From NCBI RefSeq assembly GCF_003932785.1, contig NZ_RQYT01000009.1, positions 1 to 64,000 on the forward strand: DNA of 64,000 nt, read 5' to 3'. Positions 27,377 to 36,727 of the stretch are shown here, piece after piece. The notes under the pieces were generated by a model. It ran no database searches. It had not been told where the DNA came from and saw only the letters and a list, made by a program, of their open reading frames with translations. The stretch's first letter is position 1. Every line of letters starts with the position of its first letter. A program made the translations under genes and the position numbers. The DNA is from Arachnia propionica (GTDB taxonomy: Bacteria; Actinomycetota; Actinomycetes; Propionibacteriales; Propionibacteriaceae).

Positions 27377-28470
27377 TTTTCCTCTTCTCTACGAATGGAC
27401 TGGAGTGCCTGGCGCGCGAGGACGTCGGCGGCGTCAGCCGGCGAGTGCGGGCGGGCCAGGTCACCCATGCGGGCGAGTTCGTCGGGATCGGTGATCCTGG
27501 GGACGATCACCTCGACGAGTCTAGCGGGGGTGAGCTCCGCTTCAGGGAGCATGACGCCGGCACCGTCGGCGACCAGCCCGGCCGCGTTCCGCGCCTGCTC
27601 ACCGTTGCCCCACGGCAGGGGGATGAACACGACGGGCAGCCCGAGGACCGCGGTCTCCATGACGGTGCCCGCACCGGCCCGACCCACCATGAGGTCGGCC
27701 GCCCGGTAGGCCTCGATCATCGCGTCGACGTAGGCGACGGGGACGTAGCGCCCACCCGAGGGGTCCTCGATGACGACGTCCGCGTCGGTGAAGTTCTTGC
27801 CGCCGAGGACGTGGAGGATCTGGATCCCCCGGGAGAGCAGTTCCGGCACCGCCTCCCGCAGCGCCTCGTTGATCGCCCTGGCCCCCTGCGAGCCGCCGCT
27901 GACCAGCAGGGTGGGGCGGCTCGGGTCGAGCCCGAACCGGGCGCTGGCCTCCTCACGGGTGAGCGTCGGTGCCGTGATGGAACGGTTCATGGGCATCCCG
28001 ATCCGCACACCGCCACGGATCTCGGTCTCGGGGAAGGTGTACCCGGTGAAACTCGCGAAACGCGCAGCCACCTTGTTCGCGATCCCGACCACCCGGTTCG
28101 CCTCGTGGACGCACACCGGCACCCGGAGGGTCCGGGCGGCCAGGTACGCGGGAATCGAGACGTAACCGCCGAAACCGACGAGGACCTGCGCCCGGGTGCG
28201 CCGCAGGATCGCCCGGGCCTCGCGCACGGACTGCAGCAGGTTCCAGGGCAGCTTCACCAGGTCCAGGTTGAGTTTCCGGGGCATCGGCACCGGCCGGATG
28301 AGTTCCAGCGTCAACCCGGCCTGCGGGATGACGCGGGTCTCGAGCCCCTTGGCCGTGCCGATGCAGGTGATCTCGACCCCCGGGTCGAGCTCCTGCAGGG
28401 CCTGCGCCGTCGCGATGAGGGGGGAGGTGTGCCCGGCGGTCCCACCGCCGGCGAGGACGACCCGGCTCAC
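27373..28470 (-). CDS. murG: Lipid II synthase (MurG GlcNAc transferase)
   Basis: Transfers GlcNAc from UDP-GlcNAc to lipid I on the inner membrane face. The 365 residues show the glycine-rich N-terminal loop VLAGGGTAGHTSP, GFGGYVSIPA, HEANRVVGIANK, SGGSQGARAINE and the UDP-GlcNAc site GRAGAGTVMETAVLGLP...GNGEQARNA. The GTG at 28470 overlaps the ftsW stop (GTGA). A longer frame reading through ftsW to 29274 is spurious. Confidence 0.96.
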   Translation of the reverse strand: MSRVVLAGGGTAGHTSPLIATAQALQELDPGVEITCIGTAKGLETRVIPQAGLTLELIRPVPMPRKLNLDLVKLPWNLLQSVREARAILRRTRAQVLVGFGGYVSIPAYLAARTLRVPVCVHEANRVVGIANKVAARFASFTGYTFPETEIRGGVRIGMPMNRSITAPTLTREEASARFGLDPSRPTLLVSGGSQGARAINEALREAVPELLSRGIQILHVLGGKNFTDADVVIEDPSGGRYVPVAYVDAMIEAYRAADLMVGRAGAGTVMETAVLGLPVVFIPLPWGNGEQARNAAGLVADGAGVMLPEAELTPARLVEVIVPRITDPDELARMGDLARPHSPADAADVLARQALQSIRREEEK

Positions 28471-29696
28471 GAGTCCGACCCCGCGGCCAGGACGCTGGTC
28501 ATGCGCGGACCGGATGCGCGTTTGCGACTCGCCAGATAGGCACGTGCCCGGGGTGTGTTCCGGGCACAGGCGAGCAGGACGCCGATGGCCATGAGATTGG
28601 CCATGAGAGCGGAGCCCCCGGAGGAGATGAAGGGGAGCGGGACACCGAGCACGGGGAGCAGATTCATGACCACCATGATGTTGACGAGGGCTTGCAGCAG
28701 GAACCAGCTGGTGATTCCCGCCGCCACGAGACGATTGAACATCCTGTCGGATTGGAGGGCCACCTGGAAACCGCTGCGCGCGAGAAGAGCGAACAGCCCC
28801 AGCACGAGCAGCACCCCGAACAGCCCCAGCTCCTCCCCCAGCACGGCGAAGACGAAGTCGGTGTGGGCCCCCTCCTTGAGCCCACCCCACTTCTGCTTGC
28901 TGGCGCCCAGCCCCAGGCCCCACCAGCCGCCGGAGGCCAGCGCGTAGAGGGCCGCCATCGGCTGGGAGGCGAGGTCCGTGTTGCTCTGGGGGTCGAAGAA
29001 GATCATGAACCGGGCCATCCGGTTGGGGGATCCCATCACGAGCACGACCACGATGCCGATGACCGCCAGCACGGCCGGGGCGAGGAACCTCAGTGGGGCA
29101 CCGACGAAGAAGACGAGACAGAAGATGATGGCACCGAAGACGAGCCCCGTCCCAAGGTCCTTGCCCGCCAGGATCAGCACGAGCAGCGTCAACGCTCCCG
29201 GGGCGAAGGGGACGAACAGGTCCCACGGGTTGTGGAGCTTCGTCCGGTTGCGGTGGTAGACGGAGGCCCCCCACACGACGAGCCCGAGCTTCGCGAACTC
29301 CGAGGGCTGGATGGTGAGCAGGGTCCCGATCCGGATCCAGTTCCGGTTGCCGTAGATCTCGAATCCCAGCGGGGTCTGGACGAGGATGAGGCCCACGCAG
29401 GCGACGAGCCAGCCGACGTTGCCCAGCCGCCTCAGGAGGTCGGGACTCATCCGGCTGAGCGGCACCAGGAGCACGAGGGCCACCACGAGGAAGATCAACT
29501 GCCGGATCACGAAGTAGTACGGCGACTCCCCCTGCGCCAGGGCGATCACGGCACTCGAGGAGAGCACCATCATCGTCCCGATGGCCGTCAGGATCACGGT
29601 GGAGAAGATGATGAGGTGATGATCGGCCATGGGCGATCGGGCGAAACTCCTGACGAAGGAGTCCGCCGGGCGCGCGGCCACGGTCGTGCTGGACAT
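28467..29696 (-). CDS. ftsW: Septal peptidoglycan polymerase FtsW
   Basis: SEDS-family glycosyltransferase that polymerises lipid II with FtsI. The 409 residues have about ten membrane helices. Typical segments are MVLSSSAVIAL in helix 1, RNWIRIGTLLTIQPSEFAKL, LAGKDLGTGLVF, GGWWGLGLGASKQKWGGLKEGAHTDFVFAVLGEELG and PLPFISSGGSAL. It is separated from the murD-like gene by 111 bases, the only real gap in the run from rsmH to ftsQ. Confidence 0.96.
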   Translation of the reverse strand: MSSTTVAARPADSFVRSFARSPMADHHLIIFSTVILTAIGTMMVLSSSAVIALAQGESPYYFVIRQLIFLVVALVLLVPLSRMSPDLLRRLGNVGWLVACVGLILVQTPLGFEIYGNRNWIRIGTLLTIQPSEFAKLGLVVWGASVYHRNRTKLHNPWDLFVPFAPGALTLLVLILAGKDLGTGLVFGAIIFCLVFFVGAPLRFLAPAVLAVIGIVVVLVMGSPNRMARFMIFFDPQSNTDLASQPMAALYALASGGWWGLGLGASKQKWGGLKEGAHTDFVFAVLGEELGLFGVLLVLGLFALLARSGFQVALQSDRMFNRLVAAGITSWFLLQALVNIMVVMNLLPVLGVPLPFISSGGSALMANLMAIGVLLACARNTPRARAYLASRKRASGPRMTSVLAAGSDS

Positions 29697-29807
29697 CTCA
29701 CTCCTCGGACGCGGAAGGGGAAGACGGACGGCCGGCGCCCGCGTGCCATCCTTCCTCCATGGTCGTGGCTACGGGGGCGATTGGGGCGGAGATCGGCCGC
29801 GTGTCGG

Positions 29808-30734
29808 TCAATCCGTGGTCGAGCCGAGCAGTCCCGAGCGGATGGCCTGCGCGGGAGTCCCGACCCCGCGGGCCAGTGCCGCCGCCGCGCAGACGATCCC
29901 GACCCGGCCCGCCGCGTCGTCGACCTTCGCGAGTTCCAGGGCGGATCGTTGCCGCTGGGCGACGAAGGCCCGGTCGACGATGAGGTCATCGACCACGCCA
30001 ACCATCGAGACGGCGGGGATGCCGGTGGTGAACCCGACGGCGCGCGCCCCCTCCGTGACCTCGGCCTCCTCGACCATCCGTTCCGTGGCGGGGTCCTCCA
30101 CGTTGTAGACGCAGAAGTTCGTGACCCGCTCGTAGACCGTCGCCAGGTCGTCGGCACGCTCCCCGGCATCGAGCACCGCGGCGGAGTGGAGGGCGAGGGT
30201 CTCCACCCCCTGCAGTTGGTCGGCGGAGAGTTCCACCACGAGGACGTCCGACGGGGCGTCGTCAAGCACCGCCTCGACCACGGGACGACCGCGCGAACCG
30301 GCCTCGGCCACCCGCATCCCGGCGGCACGGAGCATGGCGCCGACCAGCCGCACCACCTCGACCCGCTCCGGCGAGCCGGTGACCCCGAGCCACGGGACAA
30401 GAGGGCGCTCCTGCTGAAGTCGCCAGGCAAGCTCCACCTCACTCCACACCGGCACCCCGAGTTCCGCCGCCCGCACGGCCAGGGGGGCGGAACGGTCCCA
30501 GCCGGTGGAGAGCACCAGCACGTCCGTCCCCTCCGGCAGGGCGGCGGTGGCCCCCTCCCCCAGTCGCACGTCGACGTCGAGGGTGCCCAGCATGGCGGCC
30601 GGTTCCGTGAGGTTCGGGTCGTCGTCGAGGACCGTGACCTCCGCACCGAGCAGGACAAGCGCATCGGCGGCTGCCAGCCCGGAGCGCCCGAGACCGGCGA
30701 CGACCGCGCGCCTGCCGTCGAGGCGCGCACTCAC
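29808..30734 (-). CDS. murD: MurD-like protein: truncated, P-loop and C-terminal domain missing
   Basis: It occupies the murD slot and is homologous over its length, but only 308 residues remain against about 450 for a working UDP-MurNAc-L-Ala:D-Glu ligase. Domain 1 (about 5-100) is recognisable, with VVAGLGRSGLAAADAL and LSTGWDRSAPL. In domain 2 the P-loop TGTNGK(T/S)T has become TGSPERVE (119-126), losing the ATP-binding Lys. The NVTEDHMDRY-type motif is now DAGERADDLATV, losing the His. ELS at 168-170 survives. Domain 3 is absent. GTG 30734 overlaps the mraY TGA by 4 bases. Reading frame and GC-rich third positions are intact, so it looks maintained. It cannot be expected to catalyse the ligation. 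Confidence 0.85.
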   Translation of the reverse strand: MSARLDGRRAVVAGLGRSGLAAADALVLLGAEVTVLDDDPNLTEPAAMLGTLDVDVRLGEGATAALPEGTDVLVLSTGWDRSAPLAVRAAELGVPVWSEVELAWRLQQERPLVPWLGVTGSPERVEVVRLVGAMLRAAGMRVAEAGSRGRPVVEAVLDDAPSDVLVVELSADQLQGVETLALHSAAVLDAGERADDLATVYERVTNFCVYNVEDPATERMVEEAEVTEGARAVGFTTGIPAVSMVGVVDDLIVDRAFVAQRQRSALELAKVDDAAGRVGIVCAAAALARGVGTPAQAIRSGLLGSTTD

Positions 30735-31801
30735 TGCCCCGCCACCCATTCGGTGTAGAAGATGCCGACGGCGCTGGCGACGCACAGACCACAGATGATC
30801 CAGAACCGGATGACCACCGTCACCTCGGCCCAGCCCAACAGCTCGAAATGGTGGTGGATGGGCGACATCTTGAAGATGCGCTTACCCTTCGTGAGCTTGA
30901 AGTAGCCGACCTGCAGGGCGACCGAACCGGCCTCCATGACGAAGAGGAAGCCCATGACGACGAGCAGGAGTTCGGTGCGGGTGAGGATCGACATCCCGGC
31001 CAGCGCCGCACCGATCGCCATCGAGCCGGTGTCCCCCATGAAGATCTTCGCGGGTTTGGCGTTCCACCACAGGAAGCCGAAGCACGCGCCCGCCATCGCG
31101 AAGGCGACCACGGCGAGGTCGTAGGGGTCCCGGACCTCGTAGCAGAGGGGACCGGAGCTGGAGCTGCGACCACACCACTGGTTGAACTGCCAGATGTTGA
31201 CCAGGGTGAGGGCAGCGAAGACGAGCGTGGCGCTGCCCGCCAGCAACCCGTCCAGACCATCGGTGAGGTTCGTGGCGTTCGGCCAGGCCATGAGCAGGAA
31301 GACGATCCACAGCACCGCGAGGAAGAAAGGCAGGTGCAGCCACGGGATGTCCCGCAGGAAGGAGATGAACTGGGAGGCTGGGCGCAGACCGCGTTCATCC
31401 GGGAAGTTGAGGGCCAGCACCGCGAAGGTGCCGCCGATGAGGAACTGGCCGACGAGCTTGCCCCGGGCCGTGAGACCCAACGAGCGCTCCTTCGAGATCT
31501 TGGCCCAGTCGTCGAGGAAGCCGAGGAAGCCCATCGCCGCGGTCACCCCGATCAGCAGCAGCCCGGAGACCGTCACCGGTTGCCACAGGATGAGATGGGC
31601 GAGGAAGTACCCCACCACGACGGCGCCGACGATGACGACCCCACCCATCGTGGGGGTGCCGCGCTTGGTCAGGTGCTCCTGGGGGCCGTCGTCGCGGATG
31701 AACTGGCCGTACTGCCGTCGGATGAGGAACGTGATGAACCTCGGGGTGACCAGGAGGCTGATGAGCAGCGCCAACCCACCCGCGAGCAGGATCGTCTTCA
31801 T
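30731..31801 (-). CDS. mraY: Phospho-MurNAc-pentapeptide transferase
   Basis: Makes lipid I by moving phospho-MurNAc-pentapeptide to undecaprenyl phosphate. The 356 residues have about ten helices. Signature parts are GTPTMGGVVIV, the Asp pair FLDDWAKISKERSLGL, LTDGLDGLL and the loop KIFMGDTGSMAIG with HHHFELLGW near the C-terminus. The ATG overlaps the murF stop by 4 bases. Confidence 0.97.
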   Translation of the reverse strand: MKTILLAGGLALLISLLVTPRFITFLIRRQYGQFIRDDGPQEHLTKRGTPTMGGVVIVGAVVVGYFLAHLILWQPVTVSGLLLIGVTAAMGFLGFLDDWAKISKERSLGLTARGKLVGQFLIGGTFAVLALNFPDERGLRPASQFISFLRDIPWLHLPFFLAVLWIVFLLMAWPNATNLTDGLDGLLAGSATLVFAALTLVNIWQFNQWCGRSSSSGPLCYEVRDPYDLAVVAFAMAGACFGFLWWNAKPAKIFMGDTGSMAIGAALAGMSILTRTELLLVVMGFLFVMEAGSVALQVGYFKLTKGKRIFKMSPIHHHFELLGWAEVTVVIRFWIICGLCVASAVGIFYTEWVAGQ

Positions 31802-33231
31802 GGCTTCTCCTCCCCCACCGCAGCGGCGACCTCGGCGGCGACCCGCTCCAGGCCGATCCCCCGGGATCCCTTGACCAGCAGCACGTCACCGGGGGCGAGT
31901 GTCAGGGCGCAGGCCTCCTCACGGCTGCTGCACCGGGCGGCGACCCCGGCCGCGGAGGCCGCCGTCACGACCGCCTCGGCGTGCTCCCCCACCGCCAGGA
32001 TCTCGTCCACGCGAAGGTCCGCGGCCAGCTCACCGACGGCCGCGTGCAGGGTGTCCGACAGGGGGCCGAGCTCCAGCATGTCCCCGAGGACCGCGATGAG
32101 CCTGGCCCCGGGGTGGCGTTGCCGCTGCACCGCGACCAGCTCGCTGGCCGTCCGGAGCGCCGCTGCCATCGAGTCGGGGTTGGCGTTGTAGGCGTCGTTG
32201 AGGACCAGGCGGTCCTCGGCGAGCCGCAGCAGCTCCATCCGCCAGCTGGAACGGGGCTGGGCGGCGGAGAGCCTCTCGGCCGCGAGGGCGACGGGCATCC
32301 CGACGCACACCGCCGCGGCGGCGGCGGCGAGCGCGTTGCTCACCTGGTGCCGACCGATGACCTGGAGATCGACGGGGGCCTCCTCGGTGCGCCCCTCGCG
32401 GGTCACGCGCAGGGTGAAGGAGGCCTGCGAGGTGGGGCCGCAACGCACGTCCCGGGCGCCGACCTGCATCGCACCGTCGGGAAGGTCCCCCTCCCCGAAC
32501 CAGACGAGACGCGCCCTCGTCCGACTCGCCATGCCGCGGCACGCGGGATCTTCGCCGTTGAGAACGGCCCAGCCCTCGGGGGCGAGGGCGGCGATGATCT
32601 CGGACTTGGCGGCGGCCGTCTGCTCGATGCCGCCGAACTCCCCCACGTGGGCGGTGCCGATGTTGAGCACCACCCCCACGTCGAGCCCGACCAGGGACGT
32701 GAGCCAGTCGATGTGACCGATGCCCCGCGCCCCCATCTCCGAGACGAGGAAACGCGTGGTGGGCCCCACCCGGCAGGCCGTCACGGGAACGCCGATCTCG
32801 TTGTTCTGGCTGCCCACGGGGGCCACGGTCCCCCCGAGCCCCTCGAGCAGCTGGGCGAGCAGGTCCTTCGTCGAGGTCTTCCCGGAGGAGCCGGTCACGC
32901 CCAGGCTGACCATGCCCGCTGCCCGGGCCTCACGCACCACGCCCCTGGCCAACCAGGACAGGCCCTTGACGGTGTCCTCGACGAGGAGGTGCGGCACCGG
33001 GGCATCCGTGACCCGCGTCGCCAGGATCGCGGCGGCGCCCGACTGCACCGCGGTCGGCGCGAAGTCGTGGCCATCCACCCGCTCACCCGGAATCGCGACG
33101 AACAGGGAGCCGGGGGTCACGTGCCGGCTGTCCAGGATGACGTCCGGCCCGACCTCGACATCATCGCCGAAGACCTCAACGGGAGCCGGCTGCATGAGCT
33201 CGACCAGTTCGCTGAGCCGCCTGGCCCTCAT
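31798..33231 (-). CDS. murF: UDP-MurNAc-tripeptide--D-Ala-D-Ala ligase
   Basis: Completes the pentapeptide by adding D-Ala-D-Ala. The 477 residues have the P-loop GVTGSSGKTSTKDLL, NIGTAHVGEFGG, the Lys in AAAKSEI, LNDAYNANPDSM and the C-terminal domain with AVLGDMLELG and LVKGSRGIGLERV. All catalytic motifs are present. The ATG overlaps the murE stop by 4 bases. Confidence 0.97.
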   Translation of the reverse strand: MRARRLSELVELMQPAPVEVFGDDVEVGPDVILDSRHVTPGSLFVAIPGERVDGHDFAPTAVQSGAAAILATRVTDAPVPHLLVEDTVKGLSWLARGVVREARAAGMVSLGVTGSSGKTSTKDLLAQLLEGLGGTVAPVGSQNNEIGVPVTACRVGPTTRFLVSEMGARGIGHIDWLTSLVGLDVGVVLNIGTAHVGEFGGIEQTAAAKSEIIAALAPEGWAVLNGEDPACRGMASRTRARLVWFGEGDLPDGAMQVGARDVRCGPTSQASFTLRVTREGRTEEAPVDLQVIGRHQVSNALAAAAAAVCVGMPVALAAERLSAAQPRSSWRMELLRLAEDRLVLNDAYNANPDSMAAALRTASELVAVQRQRHPGARLIAVLGDMLELGPLSDTLHAAVGELAADLRVDEILAVGEHAEAVVTAASAAGVAARCSSREEACALTLAPGDVLLVKGSRGIGLERVAAEVAAAVGEEKP

Positions 33232-34745
33232 CGATCACGTCCTTCCGTCTGGCGCCAGACATCCTGAGCCACCAGTGCATCGTCGAAGGGGTGAACCCGG
33301 CCCTGGATCTCCTGGCCACGTTCGTGTCCCTTTCCGAGGATGGCAACCACACTACCGTCACCGGCCGTGGTAAGGGCGAACTCGATGGCGCGGCGCCGGT
33401 CGTCCACCTCGTGGACACGAGCCCTGAGGCCATGGGAACCGCTCAACATCTGTGCGCGGATCTCGTCGGGGGGCTCGGTCCGGGGGTTGTCATCCGTGAC
33501 GACGAGGACGTCGCTCAGCTCCGCCGCGGCCCGCCCCATGAGTGGGCGTTTGACCTTGTCCCGGTCCCCGCCGCACCCGAGCACCGTCACGACCCGCGGG
33601 AATCCCTGGAGGGCCTCCAGGGTCGCGGACACGGCCTGCGGGGTGTGCGCGAAGTCGACGACGACGGTGGGGGCGCCGTCGGGGAGGTCCAGCACCTGCA
33701 TCCGTCCCGGGACCTGCGCGTGGCGCAGTCCCTCGAGGATGACCTCCGGGTCGATGGCGGCGCGGTGCGCCATGGTGAAGGCGATGGCCGCGTCGATCAT
33801 GTTGTGCCAGCCCGGCATGGCGAGTTCCAGCGGGAACCGACCCGCCGGGGTGTCGAGCACCGCACGCCCGCCCAGGGGATGGACGGGCTCGAAGGCGCTG
33901 AGGCGATGGTCGGCGTCCCGGGTCGTGCCGACGGTGTGGACGGGCAGGCCGTGCCCCCGGCACCGACGGGCCACCTCGACGCCCCGCTCGTCGTCGACCC
34001 AGACGACCGCCTGCCGCACCCGCTCCGGGCTGAACAGGGACGCCTTGGCCTCGAAGTACTCCTCGAGGCTCGCGTGGAAGTCGAGATGGTCGCGCCCCAG
34101 GTTGAGGAAGGCCGCCACGTCGAAGGTGAGGGAATCGACCCTGGCCAGGGCCATGGCGTGACTGGAGACCTCGAGCGCGACGCTGTCCACGCCGGCCTCC
34201 AGATAGCGGGCGAGGAGGCCCTGCAGGTCCGGGGCGTCGGGGGTCGTGACCGTCGCCCGCTCCGCCTCCAGGGTGTCCCCGTCCAGCCGGAACCCGAGGG
34301 TGCCCACCGTGCCCACCCGGTCACCCCGGGCACGCAGGATGGACTCGAGCAGGGCCACGGTGGTGGTCTTCCCGTTGGTCCCGGTCACCCCGAACAGCCG
34401 GAGCCGGTCCCCGGGGCGCCCGAACACCCGGGCGCTGATCTCGGCCGCGTCCGCGCGCAGTCGCCCGCTCACCAGGACCGGGACGTCGATCTCCCCGACC
34501 ATGTCCCGGCCCTCGGCGTCGGTGAGGATCGCCGCCGCGCCCGAGGCCACGGCCTGCCGGGCGAAGCGCGCACCGTGGGTGCGGGCGCCCGGCAACGCGA
34601 CGTAGATCTCGCCCGGCCGGACCAGCCGCGAGTCGATCCGCACCCCGGAGACCGGGGTCGGCACACTCGGGCCGACGAGCCCGAGCCCGGCGACGACCTC
34701 CGCAAGAGGCGTCCCGAGCACGTGACGGGGTCGCAACGTACTCAT
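33228..34745 (-). CDS. murE: UDP-MurNAc-dipeptide--diaminopimelate ligase
   Basis: Adds the third residue of the stem peptide. The 505 residues contain the P-loop GVTGTNGKTTTVALL, VALEVSSHAMALARV, NLGRDHLDFH, the Lys of YFEAKASLF and the substrate-choice motif DNPRTE, whose Arg is associated with diaminopimelate rather than lysine. It overlaps ftsI and murF by 4 bases each. Confidence 0.96.
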   Translation of the reverse strand: MSTLRPRHVLGTPLAEVVAGLGLVGPSVPTPVSGVRIDSRLVRPGEIYVALPGARTHGARFARQAVASGAAAILTDAEGRDMVGEIDVPVLVSGRLRADAAEISARVFGRPGDRLRLFGVTGTNGKTTTVALLESILRARGDRVGTVGTLGFRLDGDTLEAERATVTTPDAPDLQGLLARYLEAGVDSVALEVSSHAMALARVDSLTFDVAAFLNLGRDHLDFHASLEEYFEAKASLFSPERVRQAVVWVDDERGVEVARRCRGHGLPVHTVGTTRDADHRLSAFEPVHPLGGRAVLDTPAGRFPLELAMPGWHNMIDAAIAFTMAHRAAIDPEVILEGLRHAQVPGRMQVLDLPDGAPTVVVDFAHTPQAVSATLEALQGFPRVVTVLGCGGDRDKVKRPLMGRAAAELSDVLVVTDDNPRTEPPDEIRAQMLSGSHGLRARVHEVDDRRRAIEFALTTAGDGSVVAILGKGHERGQEIQGRVHPFDDALVAQDVWRQTEGRDR

Positions 34746-36727
34746 TCCCAGGTCAGCGGCTCGTTGCGGGCCGGCGTGGTCGACGGCAGGACGTTGTACC
34801 GCGGCAGCGACATCTGGAGGATGCTGTTCACCACCGGCAGGGCCAGCTGGCTGCCGAGGTTGCCGTTGGTCGGGCGGTCCAGCACCACGTAGACGAGGAT
34901 CTGCGGGTTCTCCGCCGGGGCGACACCGACGAACGACGCCGTGTAGCCGTTGTAGCAGCGGCAGTTCGCGTCGTAACGCTGCGCCGTGCCCGACTTCCCC
35001 GCCGTGCGGTACCCGGGGATGGCCCGTTCCCCGTCACCCACGCCGGTGATGACGGACTCCATCATCTCCACCACCATCGACGAGGCCTCCTTCGAGATCA
35101 CCCGACGTGAGGTCGGCTCGGCGAGGGCGATGGGGGTGCCGTCGGCCTGCGACGCGGACCGCAGCACGTGCGGCTGGTGGTAGACCCCACCGTTGACCGC
35201 CGCGGACAGGGCGCCCGCCATCTGCACCGCGGACACGGAGAGCCCCTGCCCGAAGGAGATCTGGTCCCTCGTGTAGTCCGCCATGTCCGGTGCGGGCAGC
35301 TGCCCGGCCGTCTCGGCGGGCAACCCGGATCCCGGCTTCGAGCCGAGACCGAACTCGGTGAGGTACGAGTGCAGCTTGTCCTTGTCGAGCTGACGGGCCA
35401 GCTGGATCGTGCCGATGTTGGAGGACTGGGCGACGACCCCCCGGGCCGTCAGCTGGATGGTGCCGTGCTCGAAGGAGTCCGACACGTACCCGCCGCCCGA
35501 GGCGATCCGGCTCGGCACCGTGAGCTGGGTGTCGGGCGTGACGAGTCCGGAATCCGCGAGGGCCGCCATGGTGAGGACCTTCTGCGTCGAGCCCGGCTCG
35601 TAGGCGGCGCTGACGGCACGGTTGCCAAGGTCGCTGACGTCGGCGTCGCCCGGCTTGGAGGAGTCGAAGCTCGGCGCGTTCGCCAGCGCCAGGATCTCCC
35701 CGTTGTTGACGTTCATCACGAGCGCGACGCCCGTGGCGGCGCCCGACTGCCGGATGCTCTCCGCCAACCGCTGCTCCGCGAACCACTGGAGGTCGGCATC
35801 GAGGGTCAGCGTGTAGGAGTTGCCGTTGACGGGTGGGGTCAGCACGTTGGTGCCGAGCGGGATGCGTCCGTACGTGGAGCGGTCGTAGACCTCGGAACCG
35901 ACGGTTCCCGCCAGCTCCTGGTCGAGGGACCCCTCGAGACCCGTCATCCCCGTGCCCTCGCCGTTGACGAAGCCGATGACGTTGCTGGCCAGCGTGCGGC
36001 TGGGGTAGGTCCGGATCGGATCGGGTTCCGCGTAGAGCCCGTACCAGCGGCGCTTGCCGTCGCCGTCGATGCCCTTGCGCATGTCGGCCTCGATGCGCAT
36101 CCACGTCGCGGCGGGGACCTTGCGCGCCACGACCTCGTACCGCGAGTTCTCCTTGAGCAGGATCTCGAGGTACTCCTCTTCGGAGCCACCGAGGTGGGTG
36201 GCGAGGATCTTGGCCACGGCGGCCGGGGCCGCCTCGGCCTCCTGCTGCTTCTTCTCGCTCATCGCGTAGCGCTTGTCGGCGCCGTTGGTCTGCACCTGGT
36301 CGGGGTCGACGGTCACCCTCATCGCGGCCTCGGCCCCGGCGAGGACGACCCCATTGCGGTCGACGAGGTAGCCCCGCTCGGGCAGGAGGTCACGGGTGTT
36401 CTGCATCTTCGCGGCCGCCTCGGCGGCGAAGGCCTGCGAGTCGAAGGCCTGGAGCTGGACGGCCCGCACCACACAGCCCATGAGCATCACGGTCAGGGCC
36501 AGCATGAACACGCGGATCCGGAACCGGGACCGCCCCACGGGCAGGTGGACGCCCTTCCGGTAGCGACGGCCACGGTTGCGTGCCGGTGAGGTCCTGGAGG
36601 TGCCACGCGCGGTGTCACGACGCGGAGCGGGTCGGGTCCCCCGGGACGAGGCCCCGCGGGCCTCCCCGGGGCGCGGACCACCCGATGGGCGACGACGGGG
36701 CGTCTCCCGCCCCTTCCCGGCGCTCAT
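34742..36727 (-). CDS. ftsI: Septal transpeptidase FtsI (PBP3-type, class B)
   Basis: Cross-links septal peptidoglycan together with FtsW. The 661 residues start with a long Arg/Pro/Gly-rich cytoplasmic tail (about 1-68), then one membrane helix (70-90), the pedestal domain, and the penicillin-binding domain with SxxK (GSTQK), SxN (SSNIG) and the KTG-type triad in AGKSGTAQRY. The extended basic N-terminus is usual in Actinobacteria. Its first 4 bases overlap the ftsL stop. Confidence 0.96.
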   Translation of the reverse strand: MSAGKGRETPRRRPSGGPRPGEARGASSRGTRPAPRRDTARGTSRTSPARNRGRRYRKGVHLPVGRSRFRIRVFMLALTVMLMGCVVRAVQLQAFDSQAFAAEAAAKMQNTRDLLPERGYLVDRNGVVLAGAEAAMRVTVDPDQVQTNGADKRYAMSEKKQQEAEAAPAAVAKILATHLGGSEEEYLEILLKENSRYEVVARKVPAATWMRIEADMRKGIDGDGKRRWYGLYAEPDPIRTYPSRTLASNVIGFVNGEGTGMTGLEGSLDQELAGTVGSEVYDRSTYGRIPLGTNVLTPPVNGNSYTLTLDADLQWFAEQRLAESIRQSGAATGVALVMNVNNGEILALANAPSFDSSKPGDADVSDLGNRAVSAAYEPGSTQKVLTMAALADSGLVTPDTQLTVPSRIASGGGYVSDSFEHGTIQLTARGVVAQSSNIGTIQLARQLDKDKLHSYLTEFGLGSKPGSGLPAETAGQLPAPDMADYTRDQISFGQGLSVSAVQMAGALSAAVNGGVYHQPHVLRSASQADGTPIALAEPTSRRVISKEASSMVVEMMESVITGVGDGERAIPGYRTAGKSGTAQRYDANCRCYNGYTASFVGVAPAENPQILVYVVLDRPTNGNLGSQLALPVVNSILQMSLPRYNVLPSTTPARNEPLTWE

